A DNA stretch of 64,000 nucleotides from Gemmatimonadota bacterium (GTDB lineage Bacteria; Gemmatimonadota; Gemmatimonadetes; Gemmatimonadales; Gemmatimonadaceae). Below, one piece after another: positions 1 through 10,333 of this stretch. The notes below the pieces were generated by a model. It did no database searches. It worked only from the letters and a program-made list of their open reading frames with translations, and was not told where the DNA came from. The number at the start of each line of letters is the position of its first letter. The first letter of the stretch is position 1. The translations under genes were made by a program, and so were the position numbers. Location of the stretch: contig JADJRJ010000030.1 of assembly GCA_016712265.1 (NCBI GenBank), forward strand, positions 434,001 through 498,000, read 5' to 3'.

Positions 1-951
1 GCGCGTGCGGTGGAGGCCGCGTATCGGTCGACCCTGCCTTCGGGGTTGCGGCCGTCGTTCCTGCTCGAGGTCACGGTCCCCGCCGACGACGTGGACGTGA
101 ATGTGCATCCGGCCAAGGCCGAAGTGCGCTTCACGAACAAGTGGGCCGTGGATCGTGCTATCGAGGCGATCGTGCAGCGCGCGTTAGGCACGGCGGATGC
201 CGTGCCGTGGGTCGGGCGATCGTGGAGCCCAGGGCTGGGGGGCAGCGGGGGCGGGGGGGTGCCGGAGCCCACCCATCCCCCGGTCGCTGCGACCCAGGTG
301 CCGATGCGTGAGGGGTTGTTTGCCGTCGACCTGGGCTCCGCCGAGGGCACGGATGCCGCGGATTCGCCGCCTCTTGCGATTGAGGTGCCGGAGCTCGTCC
401 AGCTGCGTCGGACGTACCTCATGTACGAACACGAGGACGGCGTGATCCTCATCGACCAGCACTCGGCGCATGAGCGCATCCTCTACGAGCGATTCCTCAC
501 CGCGCTCGAACGCGGAGACGCGCCGTCGCAACGCCTGTTGTTTCCCGAGACCCTGCACCTGTCCCCGGACGACGCGGATGCCTGGGAGTCCCACGCCCCG
601 GCGTTCCGAAAGCTGGGCTATGAGATCGAGGGGTTTGGTGGGCACTCGCTGGTGGTGCATGCTGTCCCCGTGCCACATCCCCGGTTCGATGCTTTGCGCT
701 GTTTGCGTGAATCCCTCGCGGCGTTGTCCGGAGGCCGTCAAGCGGCGACCCACGCGGCCCACGAACATCTGGCGGCGACCGTGGCCTGCAAGGCCGCGGT
801 GAAGGCGGGTGATGTGCTGTCTCGCGACGAACGGGCTGCGCTGTTCCGGCAGTTGTCCGCCACGACGCTCGCGGCGCACGACGTCCACGGGCGGGCGACC
901 ATTGTCCGGTTGTCCTGGGATGAAGTGGAGCGGCGTTTTGGGCGTCGTTAG
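1..951 (+). CDS. mutL: DNA mismatch repair protein MutL, C-terminal part
   Basis: The frame is open from the first base, so the gene begins upstream and its N-terminal ATPase lobe is missing. What is visible starts at the end of the transducer domain, with the MutL hallmark VNVHPAKAEVRF at 100-135. A Gly/Pro-rich linker (200-300) follows, then the C-terminal dimerisation/endonuclease domain. There the metal-site motif reads DQHSAHERILYE (family form DQHA-x2-E-x4-E), followed by ACKAAVKAGD. The late CPHGRP-type motif reads DVHGRA, so the usual Cys is Asp. MutL couples MutS mismatch recognition to strand incision or excision. The stop codon TAG lies inside a CGTTAGGC octamer and the gene overlaps miaA. 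Identity is secure; nicking activity is inferred. Confidence 0.95.
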   Translation, partial: ARAVEAAYRSTLPSGLRPSFLLEVTVPADDVDVNVHPAKAEVRFTNKWAVDRAIEAIVQRALGTADAVPWVGRSWSPGLGGSGGGGVPEPTHPPVAATQVPMREGLFAVDLGSAEGTDAADSPPLAIEVPELVQLRRTYLMYEHEDGVILIDQHSAHERILYERFLTALERGDAPSQRLLFPETLHLSPDDADAWESHAPAFRKLGYEIEGFGGHSLVVHAVPVPHPRFDALRCLRESLAALSGGRQAATHAAHEHLAATVACKAAVKAGDVLSRDERAALFRQLSATTLAAHDVHGRATIVRLSWDEVERRFGRR

Positions 952-1858
952 GCTCCCGGTGGTCGTCGGCCCCACCGCCGCCGGCAAGTCTGCCCTGGTC
1001 ATGGACGTCGCGACCTCACTGTCCGTGACGCTCGTGTCGGCCGACTCACGCCAACTCTACGCCGGGTTCGACATCGGGACGGCCAAGCCCACGGCCGCAG
1101 AGCGTCAGCGCGTGCCACACGTGGGGATCGACGTCGCCGAGCCTGGCGATCGGTGGAACGCGGCGCGCTGGGCCGACGATGCCAGCCGGGGGATCGAGGC
1201 TGCGCTCGCCGCCTCACGCCTGCCGGTCGTGATCGGCGGGACCGGATTGTACGTTCGCGCGTTGTTTGCGCCCTTGTTCGACGAACCGCCGCTCGACCCG
1301 GTGGCGCGCGACGCCCTTGGGGCGGAACTTGAGGGGCTTCCCATCGAGGCGCTCCGGGCGCGGGTCGCGCAGCTGGACCCGGAACGTGCGCACCTCGGCC
1401 GCACGCAACTGCTCCGGAGCATCGAGGTGGCCACCTTGACCGGAACGCCTCTCTCTGCGTGGCATCGGGACAGGGCTCGCGTGCCCCGCTATCACCCGGT
1501 CTACCTGGTGGTGGACCGAGGGGTGGAACTCGCGAATCGGATCGCGCGCCGCGTTGACGCGATGTTCGACGCGGGATGGCTCGACGAGGTCCGGGGCCTC
1601 CGTGACCGGATCCCCGACGCAGCTCCGGCATGGAACGCCACGGGGTATCGCGAGGTCCGTGACGTTGTCGAGGGAGTGCGGGGGTTGGACGCGGTCCGCC
1701 AGGAGGTCATCATCCGCACACGCCAATATGCCAAGCGGCAGCGGACCTGGTTCCGGCACCAGCTACCGGCGTTGGACGTCACGCGCGTGGATCTCGAGAC
1801 GTTTGAAGGGCGCGAGGTGGTGGCGACCTGGTGGCACCAGTGGCAGGAGGAGACGTGA
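920..1858 (+). CDS. miaA: tRNA dimethylallyltransferase MiaA
   Basis: MiaA transfers dimethylallyl from DMAPP to N6 of A37 in tRNAs that read U-starting codons. The sequence has the P-loop GPTAAGKS near the N-terminus, the substrate motif SADSRQLYAGFDIGTAKP, GGTGLYVRAL, and the C-terminal TRQYAKRQRTWFRHQ segment typical of the family. From the ATG at 920 it is 312 residues, the usual size. A TTG at 938 with GGAG about 8 bases upstream, or a GTG at 959, are alternative starts, since homologues have few residues before the P-loop. It overlaps the 3' end of mutL, the mutL-miaA order common in bacteria, and its TGA overlaps the bshA start. Confidence 0.95.
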   Translation: MKWSGVLGVVRLPVVVGPTAAGKSALVMDVATSLSVTLVSADSRQLYAGFDIGTAKPTAAERQRVPHVGIDVAEPGDRWNAARWADDASRGIEAALAASRLPVVIGGTGLYVRALFAPLFDEPPLDPVARDALGAELEGLPIEALRARVAQLDPERAHLGRTQLLRSIEVATLTGTPLSAWHRDRARVPRYHPVYLVVDRGVELANRIARRVDAMFDAGWLDEVRGLRDRIPDAAPAWNATGYREVRDVVEGVRGLDAVRQEVIIRTRQYAKRQRTWFRHQLPALDVTRVDLETFEGREVVATWWHQWQEET

Positions 1859-3018
1859 GGATCGGCATTACGTGTTATCCGACATACGGCGGCTCCGGCG
1901 CGATGGCGACCGAGCTGGGCATGGCGCTCGCCCAGCGGGGCCACGAGGTTCACTTCATCACGTACCAGCAGCCGTTCCGCCTGCCGGCGTTCATGCCGGG
2001 GGTCTTTTTTCACGAGGTGGATGTCGGCCGGTATCCCCTGTTCGAGTATCCGCCCTACGACCTCGCCCTCGCCGTGCGGATGCACGAGGTCGTGCGATCC
2101 CACGAGCTGGACCTGCTCCACGTGCACTACGCCATTCCACACGCCACCTCCGCCTGGATCGCGAAGGAGATGCTGCGGGCGAACGGCCATGATGTGGTGG
2201 TGGTGACCACCCTGCACGGCACCGACATTACCATCGTCGGTCAGGATCGGTCGTTCCACGCGATCATCAAGTTCTCGATCGAACGCTCCGACCGCATCAC
2301 GGCGGTCTCGCAGTACTTGCGGGATGAGACGTTTTTTGCCTTTGGCTGCGCTGGCTGTGATGTGCAGGTGATCCACAACTTCATCGACCCCGCGGTCTAC
2401 GACCGGTCGCGCTACAGTCCGCTGCTGCGCGACCGTCTCGGCGGCCGACGCGTCCTGATGCACATTTCCAACTTTCGCGCGGTGAAGCGCGTCCGTGATG
2501 TGGTGCGGACGTTCGCCCGGGTGCACGCGGCGATCGACGCGGCGTTGGTGATGGTGGGGGACGGTCCGGAGCGCGGAGAGGCGGAAGATGAGGCGCGCCT
2601 GCTGGGGGTCGCGGACCATGTGCACTTCCTGGGAAAGATCGAATCCGTGGCGCCGCTGCTGGCAAGCGCCGATCTCTTTCTGTTGCCCTCCGAGAAGGAG
2701 TCGTTCGGGCTGAGTGCGCTCGAGGCGCTGGCCTCCGGCGTCCCCGTGATCGGGTGTTCGGCGGGTGGCCTCCCGGAGGTGGTGCGCCACGGCGAGACCG
2801 GGGTGTTATGCGACGTTGGAGACGTGGAAGGGATGGCCGCCGGCGCCATTGAACTCCTGCGCGACGAGAAGCGGTGGCACGCCGCATCGGTGCGTGCCGC
2901 CCAGGATGCACGCGAGCGTTTTTCCCAGGATGCCATCGTGGCTCAATACGAGGCGCTCTATGTCGACGCGGTGGAGCGCTCGCGCCCGCCGCGCATCCTC
3001 CCCGGGAGCACCACGTGA
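1855..3018 (+). CDS. bshA: N-acetyl-alpha-D-glucosaminyl L-malate synthase BshA (GT4 glycosyltransferase)
   Basis: BshA carries out the first step of bacillithiol synthesis: UDP-GlcNAc plus L-malate gives GlcNAc-malate. The opening MRIGITCYPTYGGSGAMATE, followed by HEVHFITYQQPFRLP and YPPYDLALA, closely matches Firmicute BshA rather than generic GT4 enzymes. The C-terminal half carries the GT4 nucleotide-sugar segment (EKESFGLSALEALASGVPVI). The GTG start at 1855 overlaps the miaA stop and gives 387 residues. The next gene, uppP, starts inside its stop codon. No bshB or bshC gene is in the window, so bacillithiol production itself is inferred. The fallback is a related GT4 enzyme with another acceptor. 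Confidence 0.88.
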   Translation: MRIGITCYPTYGGSGAMATELGMALAQRGHEVHFITYQQPFRLPAFMPGVFFHEVDVGRYPLFEYPPYDLALAVRMHEVVRSHELDLLHVHYAIPHATSAWIAKEMLRANGHDVVVVTTLHGTDITIVGQDRSFHAIIKFSIERSDRITAVSQYLRDETFFAFGCAGCDVQVIHNFIDPAVYDRSRYSPLLRDRLGGRRVLMHISNFRAVKRVRDVVRTFARVHAAIDAALVMVGDGPERGEAEDEARLLGVADHVHFLGKIESVAPLLASADLFLLPSEKESFGLSALEALASGVPVIGCSAGGLPEVVRHGETGVLCDVGDVEGMAAGAIELLRDEKRWHAASVRAAQDARERFSQDAIVAQYEALYVDAVERSRPPRILPGSTT

Positions 3019-3815
3019 CCGTCTGGCAAGCCCTCGTCCTCGGTCTGGTGCAGGGACTGGCGGAATTCCTTCCGGTCAGTTCGAGCGCACATCTCGCATT
3101 GGTCCCCTGGCTCATGGGGTGGCAGGATCCGGGATTGGCGTTTGACGTCGCGCTCCATCTGGGGACGCTGGTGGCCCTGGCCTGGTATTTTCGCCGGGAA
3201 TGGGGGGCCCTGACCCTCGCCGGGTTGCGCGTCGTGCGGCGCGGCCGGGTAGAAGACGATGCCGAGCGTCGCGCGATGTTTGTCCTGCTCGCGACGATCC
3301 CTGCAGGAATCGCTGGCTTGGCGTTAGGCGACCTCGCGGAGCATGCGCTGCGACATCCGGTGTCGATCGCCATCGCCCTCATGGTCCTGGGCACCCTGCT
3401 GTGGTGGGCCGACCGCTCGATTCGCTCGGCGCGCCCGCTCAAGGAGATGACGTGGCGCGATGCCGCGTTGGTGGGACTGGCACAGGCGTGTGCCCTCATC
3501 CCCGGTGTCTCGCGCTCAGGGAGCACCATCACGGCGGCGCGCGCCCTCGGATTCGATCGATCGAGCGCCGCGACCTTCTCGTTCCTGCTCAGCTTTCCGA
3601 TCACCCTGGCCGCGGTGGCGCACAAGGCACCAGAGGCGATGGTAAATGGTGTCACGGCGCCGCTCGTCGTTGGCGTGTTGGCGGCGGCCGTGTCGAGCGG
3701 GGTCGCCATCGCCGTGTTGCTACGGTACGTGAGCAAGCGGAGCTACGGTGTGTTTGCCGTGTATCGGTGGGTGGCGGGTCTCTTCGTCCTGGTGCTCTGG
3801 TGGATGCGTCGTTAG
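3015..3815 (+). CDS. uppP: undecaprenyl-diphosphatase UppP/BacA
   Basis: Integral membrane enzyme that dephosphorylates undecaprenyl diphosphate to recycle the lipid carrier for peptidoglycan and O-antigen. It also underlies intrinsic bacitracin tolerance. Both family signatures are present: GLVQGLAEFLPVSSSAH near the N-terminus, with Q in the first position of the (E/Q)xxxE motif, and PGVSRSGSTITAARALG in the second half. The rest is hydrophobic, consistent with multiple membrane segments, and at 266 residues it has family length. The GTG start at 3015 overlaps the bshA TGA. The stop codon TAG lies in CGTTAGGT. Confidence 0.96.
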   Translation: MTVWQALVLGLVQGLAEFLPVSSSAHLALVPWLMGWQDPGLAFDVALHLGTLVALAWYFRREWGALTLAGLRVVRRGRVEDDAERRAMFVLLATIPAGIAGLALGDLAEHALRHPVSIAIALMVLGTLLWWADRSIRSARPLKEMTWRDAALVGLAQACALIPGVSRSGSTITAARALGFDRSSAATFSFLLSFPITLAAVAHKAPEAMVNGVTAPLVVGVLAAAVSSGVAIAVLLRYVSKRSYGVFAVYRWVAGLFVLVLWWMRR

Positions 3816-3820
3816 GTCGT

Positions 3821-4579
3821 GTGCCCGCGGGTCACTACGATGGGGCATCTGCGGGAGAGATCGCCGCGCGATGCCACCTGCCGGGGGTACGCTTGTTTGC
3901 GGAAATTGGCAGCACCATGGACGTGGCCCACGAACTCGCCGCCGAGGGAGCCGCGGCCGGGACGCTGGTGATCGCCGAGCAACAGGTCCATGGTCGCGGG
4001 CGGGGCGGCCACGGATGGGTGAGCGCGCCAGGGGGGACCATTGCCATGAGCCTCATCGAACGACCAACGGATCCGGTGGCGATTGGAGTGCTGAGTCTCC
4101 GGTTGGGGCTCCAGGCCGTTCAGGCGTTATCCCCGTTGGCTACGGAGCTGCGGGTGAAGTGGCCTAATGACCTGATGCGTTCGCGAGCCAAGGTGGGTGG
4201 GATCCTCGTCGAGGCGCGGTGGCGTGGGGCAACCCCCGATTGGGTCGTCATCGGGCTCGGGCTGAACGTGAGGGAGGGGCCGTGGCCGGGATCAGCGTCG
4301 CTCGATTTCGCCGGGTCACGGGTGGACATTCTGGAAGTGCTGCTTCCCGCCTTTCGGGCCGCAGCGGCCGCCAGCGGTGGGCTGACCGAGGCGGAACGGA
4401 GCGACTGGCGACGGCGTGATTGGGCGGCGGGGCGGGCCGTCGTGATGCCGGCGCGTGGGGTGGTTCGCGGGGTGGATGAAGATGGGAGCCTGGTCGTGGA
4501 CGGCGCCGCAGGTCCCATTCGTTGCATGTCGGGTTCACTCGTGCTTGCCGAGGAGTCAGGAGATGCTACTCGTATTTGA
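3821..4579 (+). CDS. birA: biotin--[acetyl-CoA-carboxylase] ligase, catalytic-domain-only form
   Basis: Activates biotin to biotinyl-AMP and attaches it to the biotin carrier of acetyl-CoA carboxylase; accD lies in the same window at 49441. The GRGRGGHGWVS biotinyl-adenylate loop is at residues 58-68, followed by KWPNDL and KVGGILVE. There is no N-terminal helix-turn-helix, so this is the monofunctional ligase and not the dual-function repressor. The frame is open far upstream through uppP, but GTG 3821, five bases after the uppP stop, gives a normal 252-residue enzyme. The 3' end overlaps coaX by 17 bases. Confidence 0.93.
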   Translation: MPAGHYDGASAGEIAARCHLPGVRLFAEIGSTMDVAHELAAEGAAAGTLVIAEQQVHGRGRGGHGWVSAPGGTIAMSLIERPTDPVAIGVLSLRLGLQAVQALSPLATELRVKWPNDLMRSRAKVGGILVEARWRGATPDWVVIGLGLNVREGPWPGSASLDFAGSRVDILEVLLPAFRAAAAASGGLTEAERSDWRRRDWAAGRAVVMPARGVVRGVDEDGSLVVDGAAGPIRCMSGSLVLAEESGDATRI

Positions 4580-5336
4580 TGTGGGGAACACGGAAACGAC
4601 CGTCGGCCTGTTCGACGGCGAGGTGTTGCACGCGTCCTGGCGCATGGGCACCGATCCTGCACGGACCCCGGATGAGGTGGCCAGCACGTTGTTGGCCCTC
4701 TTGCAGCTCCGGGGGCTGGATCGCGGCGCGGTCTCCGCGGCAGCCGTCGGGTCCGTAGTCCCGGCGATGAACGACACGCTCGCGGGCGGAATCGGCGTGC
4801 TCGCAGGTTGCTCGCCGCTGTTCGTCGATGCGCGCTCCCCGCTCCCCATTACCCTGGATGTGCTCGAGCCACTGACGGTGGGTGCGGATCGGATCATCAA
4901 TACGCTCGCCGCGGCGAGGCTATTTGCGTCGGACACCATTGTCGTCGATCTGGGTACCGCGACCACCTATGACTGCATCACCCGCGACGCGGTATTCCTT
5001 GGCGGGGTGATTGCCCCCGGGATCCGGACATCCGCGGAAACCCTCTTCCGTCGCACCTCCAAGCTGCCGGCGACCGAACTCGTCCCGCCCACCAGCGTTA
5101 TTGGCCGCCGCACCGAGGAGTGCATCCGGAGCGGCGTGGTTTTCGGTGCAGCCGAGGCGCTCGACGGGATTGTCCGCCGGATCAAGGCGGAATGGCCGAC
5201 CGGGCGTGTCCCGCTGGTCGTTGCGACCGGTGGATTGGCCCCCATGATCGCTCCGATCACGTCCTCAGTGGATCGGGTGGAACCCCACCTCACCCTGATC
5301 GGGCTGCGACTGGCCCACGAGCTGCTGACCGCCTGA
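4563..5336 (+). CDS. coaX: type III pantothenate kinase
   Basis: Phosphorylates pantothenate in the first step of CoA synthesis. It belongs to the ASKHA fold and is unrelated to CoaA. Visible motifs are the N-terminal phosphate-binding FDVGNTETTVG, the GADR pantothenate-site motif, and DLGTATTYD followed by a GGVIAPGI segment. The length of 257 residues is typical. The ATG at 4563 follows a purine-rich ribosome-binding stretch (GAGGAGTCAGGAG) and lies inside the end of birA, so the two are probably translated together. The gene ends 23 bases before the -35 box of the groES promoter. Confidence 0.95.
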   Translation: MLLVFDVGNTETTVGLFDGEVLHASWRMGTDPARTPDEVASTLLALLQLRGLDRGAVSAAAVGSVVPAMNDTLAGGIGVLAGCSPLFVDARSPLPITLDVLEPLTVGADRIINTLAAARLFASDTIVVDLGTATTYDCITRDAVFLGGVIAPGIRTSAETLFRRTSKLPATELVPPTSVIGRRTEECIRSGVVFGAAEALDGIVRRIKAEWPTGRVPLVVATGGLAPMIAPITSSVDRVEPHLTLIGLRLAHELLTA

Positions 5337-5358
5337 GGTGCCGCGGCCTCCCTCCGGT

Positions 5359-5387
5359 TTGACGGGGAGGACGGGGTCGAGTAGACT
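5359..5387 (+). promoter_or_regulatory. sigma-70-type promoter of groES-groEL
   Basis: TTGACG (5359-5364), a 17-base spacer and TAGACT (5382-5387) form a near-consensus housekeeping promoter. The expected start point, about 7 bases downstream, falls at the edge of the CIRCE operator, as in other HrcA-controlled groE operons. Seen directly as a motif; activity is inferred. Confidence 0.75.
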
Positions 5388-5392
5388 TCTCG

Positions 5393-5419
5393 TTAGCACT
5401 CGAACAGGACGAGTGCTAA
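5393..5419. promoter_or_regulatory. CIRCE operator (HrcA binding site)
   Basis: TTAGCACTC (5393-5401), nine spacer bases, GAGTGCTAA (5411-5419): a perfect copy of the CIRCE inverted repeat. In the organisms where it is studied, the HrcA repressor binds it and is itself stabilised by GroEL, so operon expression rises on heat or folding stress. No hrcA gene is in this window. Confidence 0.97.
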
Positions 5420-5456
5420 TCTCATCATTTCAATCCCAGAAGGAGGGACGACGTCT

Positions 5457-5765
5457 ATGGCGACGAAGAATGCCGCTGCGACGAAAATCGCGCCGCTCGC
5501 CGATCGGGTGGTCGTGAAGGCGATGGAAGAGGCCGAGAGCATGCGTGGCGGTCTCTACATCCCGGATACCGCCAAGGAAAAGCCGCAGCAGGGCGAGGTC
5601 GTGGCGACCGGCCCGGGCCGCTTTGAAGACGGGAAGCGCGTACCGCTCGACTGCAAGGTTGGCGACAAGGTCCTTTACGGGAAGTACTCCGGGACGGAAG
5701 TGACGGTCGACGGCGAGCAGTACCTCATCCTCCGCGAGACCGACATCCTCGCGGTCATCAACTGA
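5457..5765 (+). CDS. groES: co-chaperonin GroES
   Basis: Ten-kilodalton lid of the GroEL chamber, 102 residues. It has the opening strand IAPLADRVVVK, the mobile loop region SMRGGLYIPDTAKEKPQQG and the ending LRETDILAVI typical of GroES. The ATG at 5457 is preceded by AGGAGG (5441-5446) at slightly long spacing. It is the first gene of a two-gene operon behind a CIRCE-controlled promoter, 17 bases upstream of groEL. Confidence 0.98.
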   Translation: MATKNAAATKIAPLADRVVVKAMEEAESMRGGLYIPDTAKEKPQQGEVVATGPGRFEDGKRVPLDCKVGDKVLYGKYSGTEVTVDGEQYLILRETDILAVIN

Positions 5766-5782
5766 CATCCAGGGGACTATCC

Positions 5783-7414
<1,632 letters not shown>

Positions 7415-7436
7415 TTCGCGTTCCACGGCAGGTGAT

Positions 7437-7474
7437 GCGGGCCGGGCGACTCGTCGCCCGGCCCGCATTGTTGT
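7437..7474 (+). terminator. intrinsic terminator of groES-groEL
   Basis: A perfect 13-bp stem (7437-7449 with 7454-7466) closes a CTCG loop and is followed by ATTGTTGT, a weak T-rich tail. The stem is almost entirely G+C. It is placed 23 bases after the groEL stop and probably isolates the operon from the CHAT gene downstream. Confidence 0.85.
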
Positions 7475-7535
7475 CACCCCCCGGGCATCCCACAGTTGAC
7501 GGATGGGAGCGGGGGGTTGAGGATATCTCATCCGT

Positions 7536-10333
7536 ATGACACCCCTTCGATATCTCAGCGCCACGTTGATCCTCGGCGCGCAGGTGATGGCGTCCCAGGA
7601 GTCCTCTCCTGGGCGAGCGGCGGTCGCCCAGGGACGGTTGGCGGCGCGGGGGGGGTGACGCTCAAGACACCCGTGGTGGGCGCAGCAAGCTCGCAGCAAC
7701 AGCTGCTGGATGCCTTGGCGGTCGCTACCATGCACCGCCTGCGCTACGACCATCGCGCGTCCGATCTGTGGCATTCCCGCGTGATGGCGAACGCGAACAG
7801 CTGGCGCTCCGACCTTGGGCGCCTGGCAGCGCTCGGGTACGCGACGAGCCTGGTCACGCGCTGGCGCCCGGACTCCGCGCTTGGACTGCTGCAGCGCGTT
7901 GTCCGTGACGCGCAAGGCGCGGGGGACGCCCGCACGGAAGCGGAAGCGCTGATGCTGATGGCACCCCTCCTGGGGCGGCGGGGGCAGGGCGATAGCGCCC
8001 AGGCCGCCGTGGATCGAGCGTCGCAGTTGCTTCCGCTGGACGCTCCTGGTGCTGCAGGGCGCGCGTGCGGCACGGCCATCCAGCTGCGGACGCGTTCGCT
8101 GCGTGCGGCAGACTCATTGGTGCAGGCGGGACTGCGAGCGGCACGCGTTGAGCGCGACTCCCTGACCCTGGCGCGATGCCTCCTGGCCGAAGGGATGGTG
8201 CTCGAGGCGCGCGGGAGCCAGAGCGCGTCTGGCGGCGCGCTCAACCAGGCACTGCTGCTGGCCGGCGCGCTGCATGACCAGGACCTGGTCGCGAGCATTG
8301 AGCAGTGGATGGCCTACGCGTTCGTCTCGTACGGCTCGAACGTTCCGGCGGCGCGACGGTACGCCGAGCGCGCGATTGCACGAGCCACCCGCACGGAGAA
8401 CCCCATCACCGTGGCGTGGGCTCGTCTCAACCTTGCCCAGGTGGCCCTCCGGGTGGGCGATGCCGCCGTGGCCTGGCGGAACGCGGATGAGGCGATGCGG
8501 TCCTTTCGGAGGCTTGGCGACGCGCAGGGCGAGGCGAACGTCGCGATTCTGCAGGCCCAAGCCGATGTGCTTGGCGGGCGACTGGAGGAAGGGGTGGCTG
8601 GGTATGCGCGGGCGGAGGCGGTCATCACGGCCGTCCAGGGCGCAAACGCCACGCTGCAGCTCAAGTTTCGGCGCGCCATGGCCCTCATTGACTTGGGGAG
8701 GCTGCGCGAGGCGGAGGTCGTGACCGACTCGGTCCAGGTGCTCGCCACGGCGGCCGGGGTGCAGGGCATCTTGCGCGCCAACCTGCCGTACCTGCGTGGG
8801 CGCGTCGCGCTGAAGCAGGGCAGGTTCGATGAAGCCATCACGGGGTTCCAGCGGTTCCTCGCGGTGGTCGGCAGTGCCCGCCATGACCAACTGGATGGCA
8901 ACCTTCGGGTTGCCGAAGCCCACGCGCTGGCCGGTCGGCTTGCGTTGTCGGACTCCTTCTACACCATCGGGATGCGAGCCCTCGACGGGTTGCGTGGCCC
9001 GAACGGAGAGCGCGCGGACATTCTTCGCCTCATGTCGGGTCAGCGCTTCGACTCTGACACGGACCTGGGGGTCGCGACGATCGTGAACCGCTTCGTCCTC
9101 GGTGGACAGGTCGAGCGCGCGTTTTCCGTTGCGGAATCCGAGCGAGCGCGCTGGCTCTGGATCCAGCGGTCGCGGCGCCATGCGCTGGACACCCTGGAGG
9201 CCGCCCCGGTCATCCTCGATGACCGTCGACTGGACGTGGCGGAGCTGCAGTCCCTGGTGCCACCGCGCACTGCCGTCGTGTCGTTTGTCACGGGGCGGGG
9301 CGGGGAACCGACGACGGCATTCGTCATGTGGGACGGCGGGGTGCGGGCGGCGTCGCTCGCGCCGATCGACTCCATGCGGTCGGCCATCAGCCGCCTGACG
9401 ACTCTGATGGAGGATGACCGACCCACCCGGGCAATCACCGAATCATTAGGCACCCAGCTCCTGCAATCGGTCGTGCGCTTGCTCCCCCCGACGACGACGC
9501 ACCTGCGTATCGTTCCGGACGGCCAGCTCTACCATGTGCCCTTCGACGCGCTCGTCGTTGGCGGCCAGCCGCTGGTGATGCGGTACGTGACCTCGACCGT
9601 TCCATCCGTTCGGCTCGCGCTGGCGCCCTCGCAGGGGTCGCGAGGGGGACGTGTGCTGGCATTCGGTGACCCGGTGTTTGACTCACGCTACGGCTTGTCA
9701 CGCCTTCGAGGCTCGGAAGAAGAGGTGCGCGCCGTGATCCGGGCGGCGCGCGACCAGGGCACAGCGCTCCTGCGGACCGCGGCGCAGGGCAACGCGATTG
9801 CCACGGCCGATTGGCGCGGCATCAGCACCCTGCACCTCGCGACACACGCGCGGGTGGAGGACCATGGCCTCTTCGAAACCGCGATCTACCTGAGCGGAAA
9901 TGCAACCGACGACGGCCGGATCGGGACGGCCGAACTCGCTCGGTGGAGCGTCCCCGTGGATCTGGTGGTTCTCTCCGCGTGCCGGACGGTCGGGGGGTTC
10001 GTCGCCACGGGCGAAGGGGTCCAGGGCCTGGTCGGCCCCTTGCTGGAAGCGGGGGCGCGCGCCGTGGCGGCGACGTACTGGGATGTTCGCGATCGGTCCC
10101 TGGTGCAGTTGATGCGCCTCTTCTACGAGGGAATGGCAACGGGCGCAACCGCAGGTGATGCCCTGGCGCGCGCCAAGCGGGTGCTCATCCAGCGTGGGGT
10201 TTCGCCCCGGACCTGGGCCAGTGTCGGGATCGTCGGGGATGACCGGGTCCGGCCGTTCGCCGCGGCGCCTAACGCACGACCAGCGAGCGAATCTCGCTTT
10301 GCCGGGACGAACCGTCCGCGTGTCGCGCGGTGA
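7536..10333 (+). CDS. TPR-CHAT caspase-like protease, N-terminus out of frame at a G8 run
   Basis: The C-terminal third is a CHAT peptidase domain. The catalytic His is in LHLATHA (codon 9845-9847) and the Cys in VVLSACRT (codon 9980-9982), followed by the family stretch GEGVQGLVGPLLEAGARAV, so the dyad is intact. The middle is about 400 residues of Ala/Leu/Arg-rich helical repeats of TPR type. ATG 7536 encodes a convincing signal peptide, MTPLRYLSATLILGAQVMA followed by SQ, but this frame hits TGA at 7656 just after a run of eight G (7648-7655). One extra G would join it exactly to the body frame, which otherwise has only a poor TTG (7496) or a GTG at 7655 as start. CHAT proteins cleave protein partners; the substrate here is unknown. 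The neighbouring sigma/regulator pair on the other strand suggests a signalling role. The 3' end overlaps the convergent gene by 65 bases. Confidence 0.8.
7648..7655 (+). repeat. G8 homopolymer at the CHAT reading-frame break
   Basis: Eight G in a row separate the signal-peptide frame (starting at 7536) from the TPR-CHAT frame. With nine G the two frames fuse. This is either a base missed in assembly, a phase-variable tract, or a slippery site for -1 frameshifting; the sequence alone cannot decide. Confidence 0.7.

Noticed and set aside
236..260. G5-C-G7 run in mutL as a phase-variation site
   Set aside because: It lies in the low-complexity linker, and the frame is continuous on both sides, so nothing indicates switching.
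7536..10333. TPR-CHAT protease of a type III-E CRISPR system
   Set aside because: No CRISPR repeats, Cas7-11-like effector or other cas gene are in the window; the resemblance is only the shared TPR-CHAT architecture.
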